Numbered from the stretch's first letter, positions 1 to 8,502 are shown. The stretch: 64,000 nt of DNA from Paenibacillus xylaniclasticus (GCF_004001065.1 NZ_BIML01000002.1:186001-250000), one strand, 5' to 3'. Notes: generated by a model from the letters alone, not told the origin. Numbers and translations are program-made.

Positions 1-31
1 AACAAAAGGGATTCAGAATAGTAGTTATCTA

Positions 32-481
32 TTAAATAATTGGGTCGCTAACAGCTTCGTTCGATTGCTCCTTCTTCAGCATCCCTTGAATTCGATCAAT
101 GACGTGAGGTGCGGAATCAATGACCCGCTCAATCAGATGCGTGTTATTATCAAGCGGTACAACCTTTACTCCATGCGAGCCAACGACAAGAAATGCAATA
201 GGCGTAATCGAGACACCGCCGCCGCTGCCGCCGCCGAACGGACTTTGCACCGATGCTGTCTGACCTTCATGCGGCGTAGACGATTGTGAGCTGTTGCTTG
301 AACCATCGAACTTGATATCGCTCCCGCCGGCAACAAAACCGAAGCCGACTTTTGATATAGGCATAATCACGCTGCCGTCAGGGGTCTGTACAGGGTCTCC
401 GACAATAGTGTTAACATCTACCATTTCTTTAATATTTTCCATTGCGGTCTGCATAAGACCTTCAATCGGGTGATTCGTCAT
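32..481 (-). CDS. gerW: GerW/YtfJ family sporulation protein
   Basis: A 149-residue protein of the GerW (YtfJ) family, made during sporulation; in B. subtilis it is needed for normal germination through some receptors. The N-terminal start MTNHPIEGLMQTAMENIKEMVDV, shown here only in part, is followed by the family core with VIMPISKVGFGF near residue 40, a Ser/Gly-rich linker (residues 60-90, ending GGGSGGG) and a C-terminal ITPIAFLVV strand. The ATG is preceded by AAGGAGG at good spacing. In related genomes it directly follows the DUF2953 gene; here a restriction-modification unit separates them. Family assignment is firm; its exact biochemical role is unknown. Confidence 0.93.
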   Translation of the reverse strand: MTNHPIEGLMQTAMENIKEMVDVNTIVGDPVQTPDGSVIMPISKVGFGFVAGGSDIKFDGSSNSSQSSTPHEGQTASVQSPFGGGSGGGVSITPIAFLVVGSHGVKVVPLDNNTHLIERVIDSAPHVIDRIQGMLKKEQSNEAVSDPII

Positions 482-491
482 AACTGCTCCT

Positions 492-550
492 CCTTAAGTG
501 CGATATAGATAAGAACTACCGTATGCTTTTTGTATTGTGCGCACTTAAGG
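492..550. repeat. 11-bp inverted repeat in the gerW leader
   Basis: Perfect arms CCTTAAGTGCG (492-502) and CGCACTTAAGG (540-550) flank a 37-nt loop. On the minus strand the gerW-proximal arm runs into the gerW Shine-Dalgarno (AAGGAGG), so folding of the leader RNA would partly hide the ribosome site. It could also be a protein-binding site. Function is inferred only. Confidence 0.6.
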
Positions 551-592
551 ACAGAGTATGTATATGATCATTTGTCATGTTCTGAGATCAAC

Positions 593-636
593 AAAAAGGA
601 ACCATCTAGAAAACGATGTTTCCTTGAATGGTTCCT
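593..636 (-). terminator. Terminator of the restriction-modification operon
   Basis: Just after the endonuclease stop (637), the minus strand shows a 9-bp stem AGGAACCAT/ATGGTTCCT with a 22-nt loop followed by five T residues. This fits an intrinsic terminator that isolates the restriction unit from gerW. Confidence 0.7.
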
Positions 637-1497
637 CTATGTAGCCAAATCAAGTGGTAGGTCTGAAATATCCTTCAATCTTTTCCCATCGATCATTATG
701 TTTAACATCGCAAGTGCATCTTCTTCCCCACAGTTCTCAACAGCTGTCTTTAGCTCCTCGAGAGCAAAATGATAGACGCAATCGATATCACCAGTGCCTA
801 AAGAAATTGACGCAAGTCTGCTTGGCAATGGTTCAGCTGTTACTACCACAATATGTGGAAGGTGACCTTTACGATTACGAATTAAGTTAAGAGCCTCTGC
901 TCGACTGTTTTGACTTCTGTCTGAACGAATAGTCCATTTGGAGGATATACTGGCATGTAATAACGGCTTTCCTCCGTTACGTTCGCGTATTGATGCGCGC
1001 CTTCCAATAGTATCATCTACAATCGCTTTTTCGAAATTTATTATTTCATCACTTAGTAGTTTTTGAAAAATGATTACATCAGGTGTTATGGTGTAGTCAT
1101 TCCCCATAGCCGCCGCTAAATCAGGGTTCAATTTTGCCGCATTATTTAGTGCGGTTAGATGAGCATATTGCTCAAATTCAGCAATTGCACTTCTATTGCG
1201 ATTGCCGATTTTCTTAATTTCCCAATTACCAGGACGAATATGCTCTAACGACATAAAGGTTTTTCGAAGAAATTCAGCATTAATTGCTTCAAATTCACTT
1301 CCGCTTGTTTGTCCAGCAAGCCGCTCTCCAGTTTCCGATTGCAATATATCAGCAATACCTTTAGCTATACGTACCGATAATTTACTATCTTTATCAGCAT
1401 TCGAAGGAACACCACTGGCATTAACAGTTAATATTGTTCTTAACAAAGAGGCATGATAGTCCCTTCGAGCTTCAGCAATCAGTGAATTTACGGTCAT
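637..1497 (-). CDS. NgoMIV-like type II restriction endonuclease (predicted GCCGGC)
   Basis: A 286-residue protein, the length of NgoMIV from Neisseria gonorrhoeae, and recognisably alike from end to end as I recall that sequence. The active-site residues fall at the same numbers: Glu70, Asp140 (TPD), Lys187 (SSKWTIRSDR) and Glu201 (RAEALNL). Arg191, Asp193 and Arg194, which read the CCGG core in NgoMIV, are kept, so the expected site is GCCGGC. Blocks such as IAKGIADIL, QTSGSEFEAINAEF, YAHLTAL and LPHIVVVTAEPLPSR are near identical to family members. Its ATG overlaps the methyltransferase stop as ATGA, implying coupled translation. Base composition is more AT-rich than the neighbours, suggesting transfer. 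No frameshift is seen, so it looks active. Confidence 0.93.
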   Translation of the reverse strand: MTVNSLIAEARRDYHASLLRTILTVNASGVPSNADKDSKLSVRIAKGIADILQSETGERLAGQTSGSEFEAINAEFLRKTFMSLEHIRPGNWEIKKIGNRNRSAIAEFEQYAHLTALNNAAKLNPDLAAAMGNDYTITPDVIIFQKLLSDEIINFEKAIVDDTIGRRASIRERNGGKPLLHASISSKWTIRSDRSQNSRAEALNLIRNRKGHLPHIVVVTAEPLPSRLASISLGTGDIDCVYHFALEELKTAVENCGEEDALAMLNIMIDGKRLKDISDLPLDLAT

Positions 1498-2456
1498 AGT
1501 CCCTGTATCCTTTTAAAATTTGCTATTATACTTGCCTCTATGCACTTCTTAATCTCAGCGCCGACTGCACTAGCGACTGGAGGAGGAAAAGCATTGCCAA
1601 TTTGTCTGTATTCTGCTGTCTTCTTACCAGTAAACTCCCAATAATCAGGAAAACCTTGTATGCGGGCTACCATTCTATTTGTTAGTCTTGGAAATCCAAT
1701 GAAGTTAGGCTCAGGAGCTTCGTTTGCAATGCCTGCACCATCCACTGCCAAAGACGCCCAAGCACGCTTTGCGCGTGTTGGTCCTAAATCAGGACCACCG
1801 TGTTTTTTTGAACCGCCAACGATTGTTGGCGCAATACTATTTGCCCATTCTTTCCAACGCTCAGCGAGCAGCCAGCCGTTTGCCCCCATTAAATCATAAA
1901 GGGTCTCTCCAACAGTAAGAGGACGCTTATTAAACGCTTTAGGCCAAGTAAAATTATGAGCTAAGTCACTTCTAACGGCTACAAAAATAACTCTTGGTCG
2001 AAGCTGGGGTACTCCGAAGTCTGAAGCATGAATCAGCTTCCATTCGGCAGTGTAGCCTAGCTTTCTTAGACTTTCTATAACATTATTTCTATAATCATCA
2101 AAGACTTTATCAAGCATACCTCTTACATTTTCTAACATAACGGCCTTGGGTCTGATTTCATCGACCAATCGAAATGCTTCAGGGAATAAGTCACGTTCAT
2201 CATTCGCACCAAGTTGTTTACCTGCTATTGAAAAAGGAGGGCATGGTACTCCCCCAGCTAATAAATCAACTCCCTTATATGGGATTCCCGAGAATTGACG
2301 AAGATCACCTTCTATGACGTTCCACTCGGGTCGGTTTAATCTAAGAGTTGCACATGCTGGAGGTTCTATTTCTACAAGCGCTGTGTGTTCAAACCCCGCT
2401 AATTCAAGCCCTAGAGCTTGTCCCCCAGCTCCTGCACAAATTTCTACAGAATGCAT
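1494..2456 (-). CDS. DNA (cytosine-5) methyltransferase of the NgoMIV-like system
   Basis: A C5-cytosine methyltransferase of 320 residues, partner of the adjacent endonuclease and expected to methylate GCCGGC. Motifs appear in order: I (ICAGAGGQALGLELAGF, residues 6-22), IV with catalytic Cys72 (GGVPCPPFS), VI (LENVRG, 108-113), VIII (QLRPRVIFV, 151-159), then the target-recognition region, IX (RMVARIQGFP) and X (IGNAFPPPVA). An upstream in-frame ATG at 2516 exists, but AAGGAG sits about 9 nt before the ATG at 2456, so I choose 2456. It precedes and overlaps the endonuclease. No controller (C) gene and no Vsr repair gene are next to it. Specificity is inferred from the endonuclease. Confidence 0.92.
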   Translation of the reverse strand: MHSVEICAGAGGQALGLELAGFEHTALVEIEPPACATLRLNRPEWNVIEGDLRQFSGIPYKGVDLLAGGVPCPPFSIAGKQLGANDERDLFPEAFRLVDEIRPKAVMLENVRGMLDKVFDDYRNNVIESLRKLGYTAEWKLIHASDFGVPQLRPRVIFVAVRSDLAHNFTWPKAFNKRPLTVGETLYDLMGANGWLLAERWKEWANSIAPTIVGGSKKHGGPDLGPTRAKRAWASLAVDGAGIANEAPEPNFIGFPRLTNRMVARIQGFPDYWEFTGKKTAEYRQIGNAFPPPVASAVGAEIKKCIEASIIANFKRIQGL

Positions 2457-2489
2457 ACTAACTCTCCTTACCATCATCATGTAGTTAAT

Positions 2490-2518
2490 AGTATAAAGGA
2501 ATACTAGCCGTTCCACAA
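2490..2518 (-). promoter_or_regulatory. Putative SigA promoter of the restriction-modification operon
   Basis: On the minus strand TTGTGG, a 17-bp spacer and TATACT precede the methyltransferase. The -35 overlaps the first bases of the 20-bp inverted repeat, so a protein bound there could block RNA polymerase. Confidence 0.45.
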
Positions 2519-2574
2519 CATATTCCTACACAAATATAGAAACGTATGTTCCTGTATTTGTGTAGGAATATGTT
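2517..2574. repeat. 20-bp perfect inverted repeat upstream of the methyltransferase
   Basis: Arms at 2517-2536 and 2555-2574 are perfect reverse complements of 20 bp (beginning AACATATTCC, ending GGAATATGTT) with an 18-bp spacer. They sit next to and overlap the predicted operon promoter. They may be an operator, for example for methyltransferase autoregulation, or mark the edge of the inserted unit. No T tract follows, so a terminator is unlikely. Confidence 0.7.
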
Positions 2575-2594
2575 TGGTAAAAATCAAAAAATAT

Positions 2595-2618
2595 AAAAAA
2601 GCGCTGGGATACCAGCAC
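2595..2618 (-). terminator. Terminator after the rib-scp-DUF2953 operon
   Basis: The minus strand has the short stem GTGCTGG/CCAGCGC with loop TATC followed by six T residues, 35 nt beyond the DUF2953 stop. This closes the riboflavin/condensin transcript before the restriction unit. Confidence 0.6.
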
Positions 2619-2653
2619 ATCACCTCATCAAACTTATAGGTTTTCACTCCGCT

Positions 2654-3346
2654 CTATTCATTGATGACCTTCGCCGCCAATCGCCCTGCACTGCCAGTCC
2701 CCGCACGCAGCTTGCGTATGCCAAGCACGAGCCTTACACCAGCCATGCCCGCAGCTCCCAGACGAATATGCGCAACGAGTCTGAAACGGGATTCTATACA
2801 CATTTGATTATAAGCAGGCGTGACCTCCAGCATGGGCTGGGTGCACAGATGAACGATTTGCGAGGCAACGCCTGCAGCTGTCGTTTTGATCGACCAGAAC
2901 ATACCGGTTACCATCGCTGTCCACATCGCATCGTCCGTTCCAACTACTGTCGCCCATTTCAATTCATGAACATACACTTTTTTCAACACTTGCTTCGCCA
3001 AACCAGCAGCGCCTTCGATTTGCTTAATGATTCGATTAAATCGATTGATGATCCCAACGACTCTTTCTGCGTTCAGCTGCTCCTCTTTCTCCTCGTGTCC
3101 ACTCTGGTTATCCGACTCGCTTCGAAGCTTGATGCCGCGGCTCGTCCATTCCATCACTGGCATCCGCCATTTGAGACGGACCAGCCCATACAACGCTTTA
3201 ATATGAATCTCTAAGTCGTCGTTCAAATTTATTTTTTTCATCTCTACTGTTGCAACGATTCGCGATCTCCACAGCAGCACTCCGAGCACAATAAAAAAAA
3301 AGCCTGCCGCGGTCATCCATATCCAACTGTGCGGAACATCCGCCAT
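2654..3346 (-). CDS. DUF2953 family membrane-anchored protein (YtfI-like)
   Basis: A 230-residue protein with one strong N-terminal membrane segment (about residues 10-27, AAGFFFIVLGVLLWRS), a hydrophilic middle including a charged stretch (SESDNQSGHEEKEEQL) and a C-terminal half with TDDAMWTAMVTGMFW and ACTQP-like hydrophobic patches typical of DUF2953. In Bacillales this family gene usually sits beside gerW, suggesting a sporulation role, but its function is unknown. ATG has AGGAGG 9 nt upstream. It is the last gene of the rib-scp run. In this window the gene beyond it is a restriction-modification unit instead of gerW. Confidence 0.8.
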   Translation of the reverse strand: MADVPHSWIWMTAAGFFFIVLGVLLWRSRIVATVEMKKINLNDDLEIHIKALYGLVRLKWRMPVMEWTSRGIKLRSESDNQSGHEEKEEQLNAERVVGIINRFNRIIKQIEGAAGLAKQVLKKVYVHELKWATVVGTDDAMWTAMVTGMFWSIKTTAAGVASQIVHLCTQPMLEVTPAYNQMCIESRFRLVAHIRLGAAGMAGVRLVLGIRKLRAGTGSAGRLAAKVINE

Positions 3347-3444
3347 TCGCGGTTCCTCCTCCGTTCCTTCACTGGGAAGCTTACACTTAGTTGGTTATAG
3401 TATGACCCGGCAGGGCATTCTCATTCGACTGCCTTCTAAGCCTT

Positions 3445-4104
3445 CTAATCGTCGTCGCTCTCTTCCGTCCCAGCTGATTCCTCAGGGAACGATGGAATGG
3501 GCGGGATTGGAGGCAGCTCGTCGAACGTCATTTGACGCCCGTCGTATTTCTCGAACAGCATGTTCGTTCCTTCATCCAAATCTTCCGCCGAAACGTTCGC
3601 AGGCTCCGGCAACGCGCTTAATGAAGAAAGTCCAAAATAATCAAGGAAAGCCTTCGTCGTACCGTACAGAATCGGCCGTCCGATCGCTTCAGCACGACCA
3701 ACCTCCTCGATCAGATCCTTAGACACGAGCGATTGAATTGCTCGATCGCTCTTCACGCCGCGAATTTCTTCAATCTCGACGCGTGTAATGGGCTGCTTAT
3801 AAGCGATAATCGACAGCGTCTCAAGCGCCGCCTGCGACAGGCTGGAGCGAGACGGTGAATACGCCATCCGTTCAAAATACGGCGCATGCTCAGGATGCGT
3901 CGTCATCCTATAGGCGCCCGCAACCTCGGTAATCTGAACACCTCTTGCTTCCCGTTTCAGATCGCATTTAAGCTCGTAGACAAGCTCACCGGCAAGATCA
4001 GTGTCGACCTGCAAAACCTCAGCCAGTTGCTTGGCGTTCAAGCCGTCCTCTCCCGCCATGAATAGCAAGCCTTCAATAATCGATTTGTAGCTCTGATAGT
4101 CCAT
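3445..4104 (-). CDS. scpB: Segregation and condensation protein ScpB
   Basis: A 219-residue ScpB, a winged-helix dimer that bridges ScpA and the SMC ATPase in the bacterial condensin that compacts and separates chromosomes. The typical ScpB blocks are visible: IEGLLFMAGEDGLNAKQLA near the N terminus, AGAYRMTT, LSQAALETLSIIAYKQPITRVEIEEIRGV in the second winged helix, and GRPILYGTTKAFLDYFGL. The acidic C-terminal tail (SAGTEESDDD) is usual. The start overlaps the scpA 3' end by 32 nt, so the two are translated together. An SD (GGAGAGGAG) lies inside scpA. Confidence 0.96.
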   Translation of the reverse strand: MDYQSYKSIIEGLLFMAGEDGLNAKQLAEVLQVDTDLAGELVYELKCDLKREARGVQITEVAGAYRMTTHPEHAPYFERMAYSPSRSSLSQAALETLSIIAYKQPITRVEIEEIRGVKSDRAIQSLVSKDLIEEVGRAEAIGRPILYGTTKAFLDYFGLSSLSALPEPANVSAEDLDEGTNMLFEKYDGRQMTFDELPPIPPIPSFPEESAGTEESDDD

Positions 4105-4855
4105 TGAACGTCGATTCTCCTCTCCAATGAATGACGATGTCGTCGAACGATTGATGCTGATGGCACCTTATATGCTTCATCTTCATCAGCTCCAATATCG
4201 CAAGAAACGTGACGACGATTTCGTGTCGATCCATATTTTGCCGGATGAGCTTCGAGAATCGAACGGTTTCATACTGCCTGAGCACCTCAACAATGTCGCG
4301 GATTCGGTCCTTCACCGAAATTTCGTCCCGACGAACGGTTGCAACGACGTTGCGGCGCGCCGCTTTGCGCAGCGCCTTCTGGAAGGCCCGCACCAAATCC
4401 GAGACATGCAGCCCTTCAACCGGATTGGACGGCTGCTCCTTCATATACGGAGTTAAATCCTCCGGCTCTTTCGCGAAAACTAGGCTGCGGGCGAACTCCT
4501 TATCGCGAAGCTCGGCCGCAATCAGCTTGTACTTCCGGTACTCCAACAGCCGTTGGATAAGCTCCTCGTGTGGGTCCGGCCCGTCGTCCTGCCACTCATC
4601 GAATTCGTCCAGCTCAATGACAGGCGGCTTCGGAAGCAGCTGCTTGCTCTTGATCGACAGCAAAGTTGCAGCCATGACTAGAAACTCGCTCGTCACCTCA
4701 AGCTCCAGCTCCTGCATCGCATGCAAATAGTCCATATATTGATCGGTTATCTCGCTGATGGATACTTCGTGGATGTCGATCTCAGCCTTGTCAATCAAGT
4801 GCAGCAGCAGATCGAGCGGTCCTTCGAACGATTCCAGCTTATACGTCATCGTCAC
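4073..4855 (-). CDS. scpA: Segregation and condensation protein ScpA
   Basis: A 260-residue kleisin that closes the SMC condensin ring. It has the diagnostic N terminus YKLESFEGPLDLLLHLIDKAEIDIHEVSI, given here in pieces: FEGPLDLLLHLI and IDIHEVSISEITDQYMDYL, followed by SEFLVMAATLLSIKSKQLLP and a C-terminal winged helix (VVTFLAILELMK). A GTG at 4855 has GGGAGG 8 nt before it, better spacing than for the ATG at 4849, so GTG is chosen. It lies between ribH and scpB, a common Paenibacillus arrangement, and probably shares the rib transcript. Confidence 0.96.
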   Translation of the reverse strand: MTMTYKLESFEGPLDLLLHLIDKAEIDIHEVSISEITDQYMDYLHAMQELELEVTSEFLVMAATLLSIKSKQLLPKPPVIELDEFDEWQDDGPDPHEELIQRLLEYRKYKLIAAELRDKEFARSLVFAKEPEDLTPYMKEQPSNPVEGLHVSDLVRAFQKALRKAARRNVVATVRRDEISVKDRIRDIVEVLRQYETVRFSKLIRQNMDRHEIVVTFLAILELMKMKHIRCHQHQSFDDIVIHWRGESTFNGLSELQIDY

Positions 4856-4928
4856 GGCGTTGTCCTCCCGGCTATTAGTCGGTTATCGTCCATCCGGAGA
4901 ACGAGAAGGCTCTCCGAAAGCTACGCCA

Positions 4929-5396
4929 TTAGCCCCGCAGTTGACGCGTCAAATTCGCCATCTCGATCGCCGAAGCCGCCGCCTCATAGCCTTTGTTGCC
5001 TGCCTTGGTGCCTGCGCGCTCGATCGCCTGCTCGATCGAATCGGTCGTCAGCACACCGAAAATAGTCGGTACGCCTGTCTTAAGCGCCGTTGCCGCAACG
5101 CCTTTAGCTGCTTCGTTGCAGACGTAATCAAAGTGAGGCGTTGAACCGCGAATAACAGCACCAAGTGTAATTACAGCATCATATTTGCCGCTCTCGGCCA
5201 TCTTCTGCGCCGCGAACGGAATTTCGAATGCACCCGGCACCCATGCCACTTCAATCTCGGAATCTTCCGCGCCGTGACGTTTCAGTGCATCGAGTGCGCC
5301 GGATAGCAGCTTAGTCGTAATAAACTCGTTAAAACGCCCGACGACAATACCATATTTTAATCCTTGCGATACTAAATGTCCTTCGTAATGTTTCAT
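4929..5396 (-). CDS. ribH: 6,7-dimethyl-8-ribityllumazine synthase
   Basis: Lumazine synthase joins the ribityl-aminouracil with dihydroxybutanone phosphate, the step before riboflavin. The 155-residue protein shows the family signatures [59 protein letters not shown] (given in parts: [15 protein letters not shown]) with the catalytic His, and [20 protein letters not shown]. An in-frame ATG at 5414 exists, but GGAAGGAAG precedes the ATG at 5396 and homologues start there. It is the last riboflavin gene and its product forms an icosahedral shell with riboflavin synthase in Bacillus. Confidence 0.96.
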   Translation of the reverse strand: MKHYEGHLVSQGLKYGIVVGRFNEFITTKLLSGALDALKRHGAEDSEIEVAWVPGAFEIPFAAQKMAESGKYDAVITLGAVIRGSTPHFDYVCNEAAKGVAATALKTGVPTIFGVLTTDSIEQAIERAGTKAGNKGYEAAASAIEMANLTRQLRG

Positions 5397-5466
5397 GGTC
5401 ACTCTTCCTTCCATCTATCCAATAGTAGTGGTTCATGAACGACGCCTTAGCGCCGAAGCCATCGGC

Positions 5467-6648
5467 TTAAGTAAGCTTGTTAAGCGGAACCCTCTCCACG
5501 ACTTCCAGTCCGTAGCCTTCAAGCCCTTTAATTTTACGCGGATTGTTCGTCAGCAGCTTCATTTGGCGGATGCCAAGATCCTTCAAAATTTGAGCCCCGA
5601 TTCCATATTCCCGCAAATCCGGATAAAATCCAACCTTCTTATTCGCCTCAGCAGTGTCGAATCCCTGCTCCTGAAGCTGATAAGATTTCAGTTTGCTTAG
5701 AATACCTGCTCCTCGGCCATCTTGGCGCATATATAACAGCACGCCGCGGCCGGCTTTCTCAATCTGACGCAAAGCCGCTTCGAGATGAGCACTGCAGTTA
5801 CAGCGCTTGGAATGGAACACATCGCCGGTCAAGCATTCCGAATGAACGCGCACCAGCGTCGGTTCATCCGGCGTTATCGAGCCCTTCACGAAGGCAAGAT
5901 GCTCCTTCCCGTCGATCTGGCTCACATAGCCGAACACCGTAAAGTCACCGTATTCGGTCGGCATGCTCACCTCGACCGCCCGCTCGATCAGACGCTCCTT
6001 CTCATTCCGATACTTAATCATATTCTCGATCGAGATCAGCTTCAATCCATGCTTGCGCTTAAACTCGACAAGATCGGACAACCGAGCCATCGTACCGTCC
6101 TCTTTAATAATTTCGCAAATGACCGAGGAAGGCTTCGCTCCGCACATGCGGGCAAGATCGATCGCTGCCTCGGTGTGACCAGCGCGCCGCAGCACACCGC
6201 CATCCTTGGCGATCAACGGGAAAATATGCCCTGGCCGACGAAAATGCTCCGGCTTCGCCTCCGGATCGATCAAAGCTTTCACCGTCTGCGATCGCTCATA
6301 GGCCGAGATGCCGGTCGAGGTCGAAATATGATCGACGGATACTGTAAATGCTGTGCCATGATAGTCGGTATTGTGATTAACCATTGGCGGCAAATTAAGT
6401 TCTGCAGCCCGCTCAGCAGTCAAAGGCACACAGACTAAACCCCGAGCTTCCGAAATCATGAAGTTAATGACTTCCGGCGTCGCTTTCTCTGTCAGCACAA
6501 TCAGATCGCCTTCATTCTCGCGGTCTTCATCGTCAACGACGATAATCGGCTTGCCGAGAATCAAATCGGCGATTGCTTCTTCGATTGAGTCAAAAATGAC
6601 CTCATCATCGCCTGCGGTCTGAGAAACCGTCTTAGCATGCTCCATCAT
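5467..6648 (-). CDS. ribBA: Bifunctional 3,4-dihydroxy-2-butanone 4-phosphate synthase / GTP cyclohydrolase II
   Basis: A 393-residue fusion that supplies both precursors of riboflavin. The N-terminal domain (to about 205) makes dihydroxybutanone phosphate: [11 protein letters not shown] (acidic metal site), [10 protein letters not shown] and [14 protein letters not shown]. The C-terminal domain opens [24 protein letters not shown] carries three Cys zinc ligands, and [19 protein letters not shown] and [22 protein letters not shown] follow. Length is normal for the Bacillus fusion. The ATG has AGGAGG upstream. Lies between ribE and ribH. Confidence 0.96.
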   Translation of the reverse strand: MMEHAKTVSQTAGDDEVIFDSIEEAIADLILGKPIIVVDDEDRENEGDLIVLTEKATPEVINFMISEARGLVCVPLTAERAAELNLPPMVNHNTDYHGTAFTVSVDHISTSTGISAYERSQTVKALIDPEAKPEHFRRPGHIFPLIAKDGGVLRRAGHTEAAIDLARMCGAKPSSVICEIIKEDGTMARLSDLVEFKRKHGLKLISIENMIKYRNEKERLIERAVEVSMPTEYGDFTVFGYVSQIDGKEHLAFVKGSITPDEPTLVRVHSECLTGDVFHSKRCNCSAHLEAALRQIEKAGRGVLLYMRQDGRGAGILSKLKSYQLQEQGFDTAEANKKVGFYPDLREYGIGAQILKDLGIRQMKLLTNNPRKIKGLEGYGLEVVERVPLNKLT

Positions 6649-6685
6649 CGCTATTCCTCCTACCCATCTGTCTATAACTTAGAAA

Positions 6686-7363
6686 TTACATAAATCCGTT
6701 ATCAGCCAAAAACGAAGCCGTAACCCCGCTGCTCTTATGCTTCGTATAGTTTGGCGAAGCCGACGATGTGCGATAATTCAACAGATGATCAACGTACTTG
6801 CCAATAATATCCGCTTCCAAATTCACGGTATCGCCCGGCTGCTTATCGTTAAGCGCCGTCTGCGCCAATGTATGTGGAATAATCGAAACCGCGAACGAGC
6901 CGACCTCTGCACGAATGACGGTTAAGCTAATGCCGTCGATCGTAATAGAGCCTTTAGGAATGATATATTTAGCGAATGCCTCCACGTCCTCCGTTCGAAT
7001 CGCGAAAACAACGGCATTTGCATCGACAGTCCGGGATTCGATGACGCCTACACCGTCAATATGGCCTTGTACGATATGACCTCCAAAGCGGCCGCCCGCC
7101 GCCATTGCCCGTTCCAAATTCACCTTCGAGCCCGGCTTCAAATCTTTCAAGTTAGAGTGGCGAAACGTCTGCGGCATGACATCTGCTAGAAACGTTCCCC
7201 GTGTAAATGAAGTAACCGTCAAACAAACGCCGTTCACCGCGATGCTGTCGCCGACGGCTGCTCCCTCCAGCACGCGGCTCGCTTCAATCGTCAGCACCAT
7301 CGCTTCCCCTGCTCGGGATACACTCTTCAATCTGCCTACTTCTTCAATCAATCCTGTGAACAA
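6686..7363 (-). CDS. ribE: Riboflavin synthase, alpha chain
   Basis: A 225-residue enzyme that dismutates two lumazine molecules into riboflavin. Two similar barrel halves are visible: MFTGLIEEVG and VNGVCLTVTSF in the first, GSITIDGISLTVIRAEVGSF in the second, with the GGHIVQGHIDGVG block between. The start is TTG at 7363, preceded by AAAGGAG; the next sequence FTGLIEE matches the usual N terminus. The C-terminal tail (about 25 residues after YRTSSAS) is a little longer than in B. subtilis. Second gene of the FMN-riboswitch operon. Confidence 0.95.
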   Translation of the reverse strand: MFTGLIEEVGRLKSVSRAGEAMVLTIEASRVLEGAAVGDSIAVNGVCLTVTSFTRGTFLADVMPQTFRHSNLKDLKPGSKVNLERAMAAGGRFGGHIVQGHIDGVGVIESRTVDANAVVFAIRTEDVEAFAKYIIPKGSITIDGISLTVIRAEVGSFAVSIIPHTLAQTALNDKQPGDTVNLEADIIGKYVDHLLNYRTSSASPNYTKHKSSGVTASFLADNGFM

Positions 7364-7381
7364 TACGACCCGCTCCTTTCC

Positions 7382-8488
7382 TTACGGCTTGAACCGGTTC
7401 GATGGATAACCGACAATTGCGATATCGTCGCCGTGCTGCTCATATGAGACGTCCTCTAGCACAATCGCGTCCGCCATTTTATCGAACCCTGCGAATTCGA
7501 ACGCAGAAGGCGCTGCCGCCCCGCCTCCAATCAGCTTGGGAGCAATGAATAGCGTAATCTTGTCGACTAGCCCTGACTCCAGCATCGCGCCATTGAGCCG
7601 ACCGCCGCCTTCAAGCAGAATGGATGCGATCTCACGCTCGCCGAGTAGACGCATCGCAACAGCCAAATCAACATGCGGTCCCTCGCCGCATTCAATCACT
7701 TCGATGCCTGCCTTAAGGAGTGCATCGCGCTTACCGAGGCTGGCTCCAGCTGTCGTTAGAACAATCGTCGGCGAGATTTTATCCGTCACCACACGCGCAT
7801 CCAAAGGAATGCGCAGGTTGGAATCGACTATAATACGAATCGGATGAAGCGCCGGTACAGACAGCCGCGTCGTCAACTCCGGATTGTCTGCCAGCAGCGT
7901 TCCAATACCAACCATAATGCCGTCGTGCCGATGGCGCATCGTATGAACCGCTTCTCGAGAAGACGGTCCAGATATCCAGCGGCTGTCGCCAGTTCGAGCT
8001 GCTACTTTGCCGTCGAGCGTCGATGCGGATTTGAGCGTTACATACGGCTGCCGCGTCACAATATATTTGTTAAATGCTTCGTTCATCAAACGGGACTGCT
8101 GCTCCAGTAAGCCGACCGTCACCTCGATGCCTGCTTCGCGCAGCTTGGCAGCCCCGCTGCCAGAAACTTGCGGATTCGGGTCCAATGCCGCGATCACAAC
8201 ACGCGCTACCTTCGCATCGATCAGCCGGTCGCTGCATGGCGGCGTCAATTTGCGGTAATGGCTGCATGGCTCGAGCGTCACATAGGCCGTCGCCCCTTCT
8301 GCCTCCTCACCGGCCATACGAAGCGCATTCGCTTCCGCATGTCCTTCGCCGCGCTTCAAATGGGCGCCGAGTCCGACAATCCGTCCGTCCTTCACTAAGA
8401 CGCAGCCGACTACCGGATTAATGCTCGTCTGTCCGCTTGCGCTTTCAGCCATCTGAAGAGCAAGTCGCATATAAAATTCATCGTTCAT
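7382..8488 (-). CDS. ribD: Bifunctional riboflavin deaminase/reductase RibD
   Basis: A 368-residue enzyme that deaminates and then reduces the pyrimidine intermediate of riboflavin synthesis. The deaminase domain holds the zinc site GHAEANAL and PCSHYRKLTPPCSDRL; the reductase domain follows from YVTLKSASTLDGKVA with DSRWISG and LLEGGGRLNGAML. I start at ATG 8488, which aligns with family N termini (MNDEFYMRLAL), though its SD is poor; a GTG at 8500 with a G-run upstream is an alternative. The G-run is part of a hairpin, so translation as well as transcription may be riboswitch-controlled. Confidence 0.94.
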   Translation of the reverse strand: MNDEFYMRLALQMAESASGQTSINPVVGCVLVKDGRIVGLGAHLKRGEGHAEANALRMAGEEAEGATAYVTLEPCSHYRKLTPPCSDRLIDAKVARVVIAALDPNPQVSGSGAAKLREAGIEVTVGLLEQQSRLMNEAFNKYIVTRQPYVTLKSASTLDGKVAARTGDSRWISGPSSREAVHTMRHRHDGIMVGIGTLLADNPELTTRLSVPALHPIRIIVDSNLRIPLDARVVTDKISPTIVLTTAGASLGKRDALLKAGIEVIECGEGPHVDLAVAMRLLGEREIASILLEGGGRLNGAMLESGLVDKITLFIAPKLIGGGAAAPSAFEFAGFDKMADAIVLEDVSYEQHGDDIAIVGYPSNRFKP

Positions 8489-8502
8489 AATGACGCTCAC
8501 AG

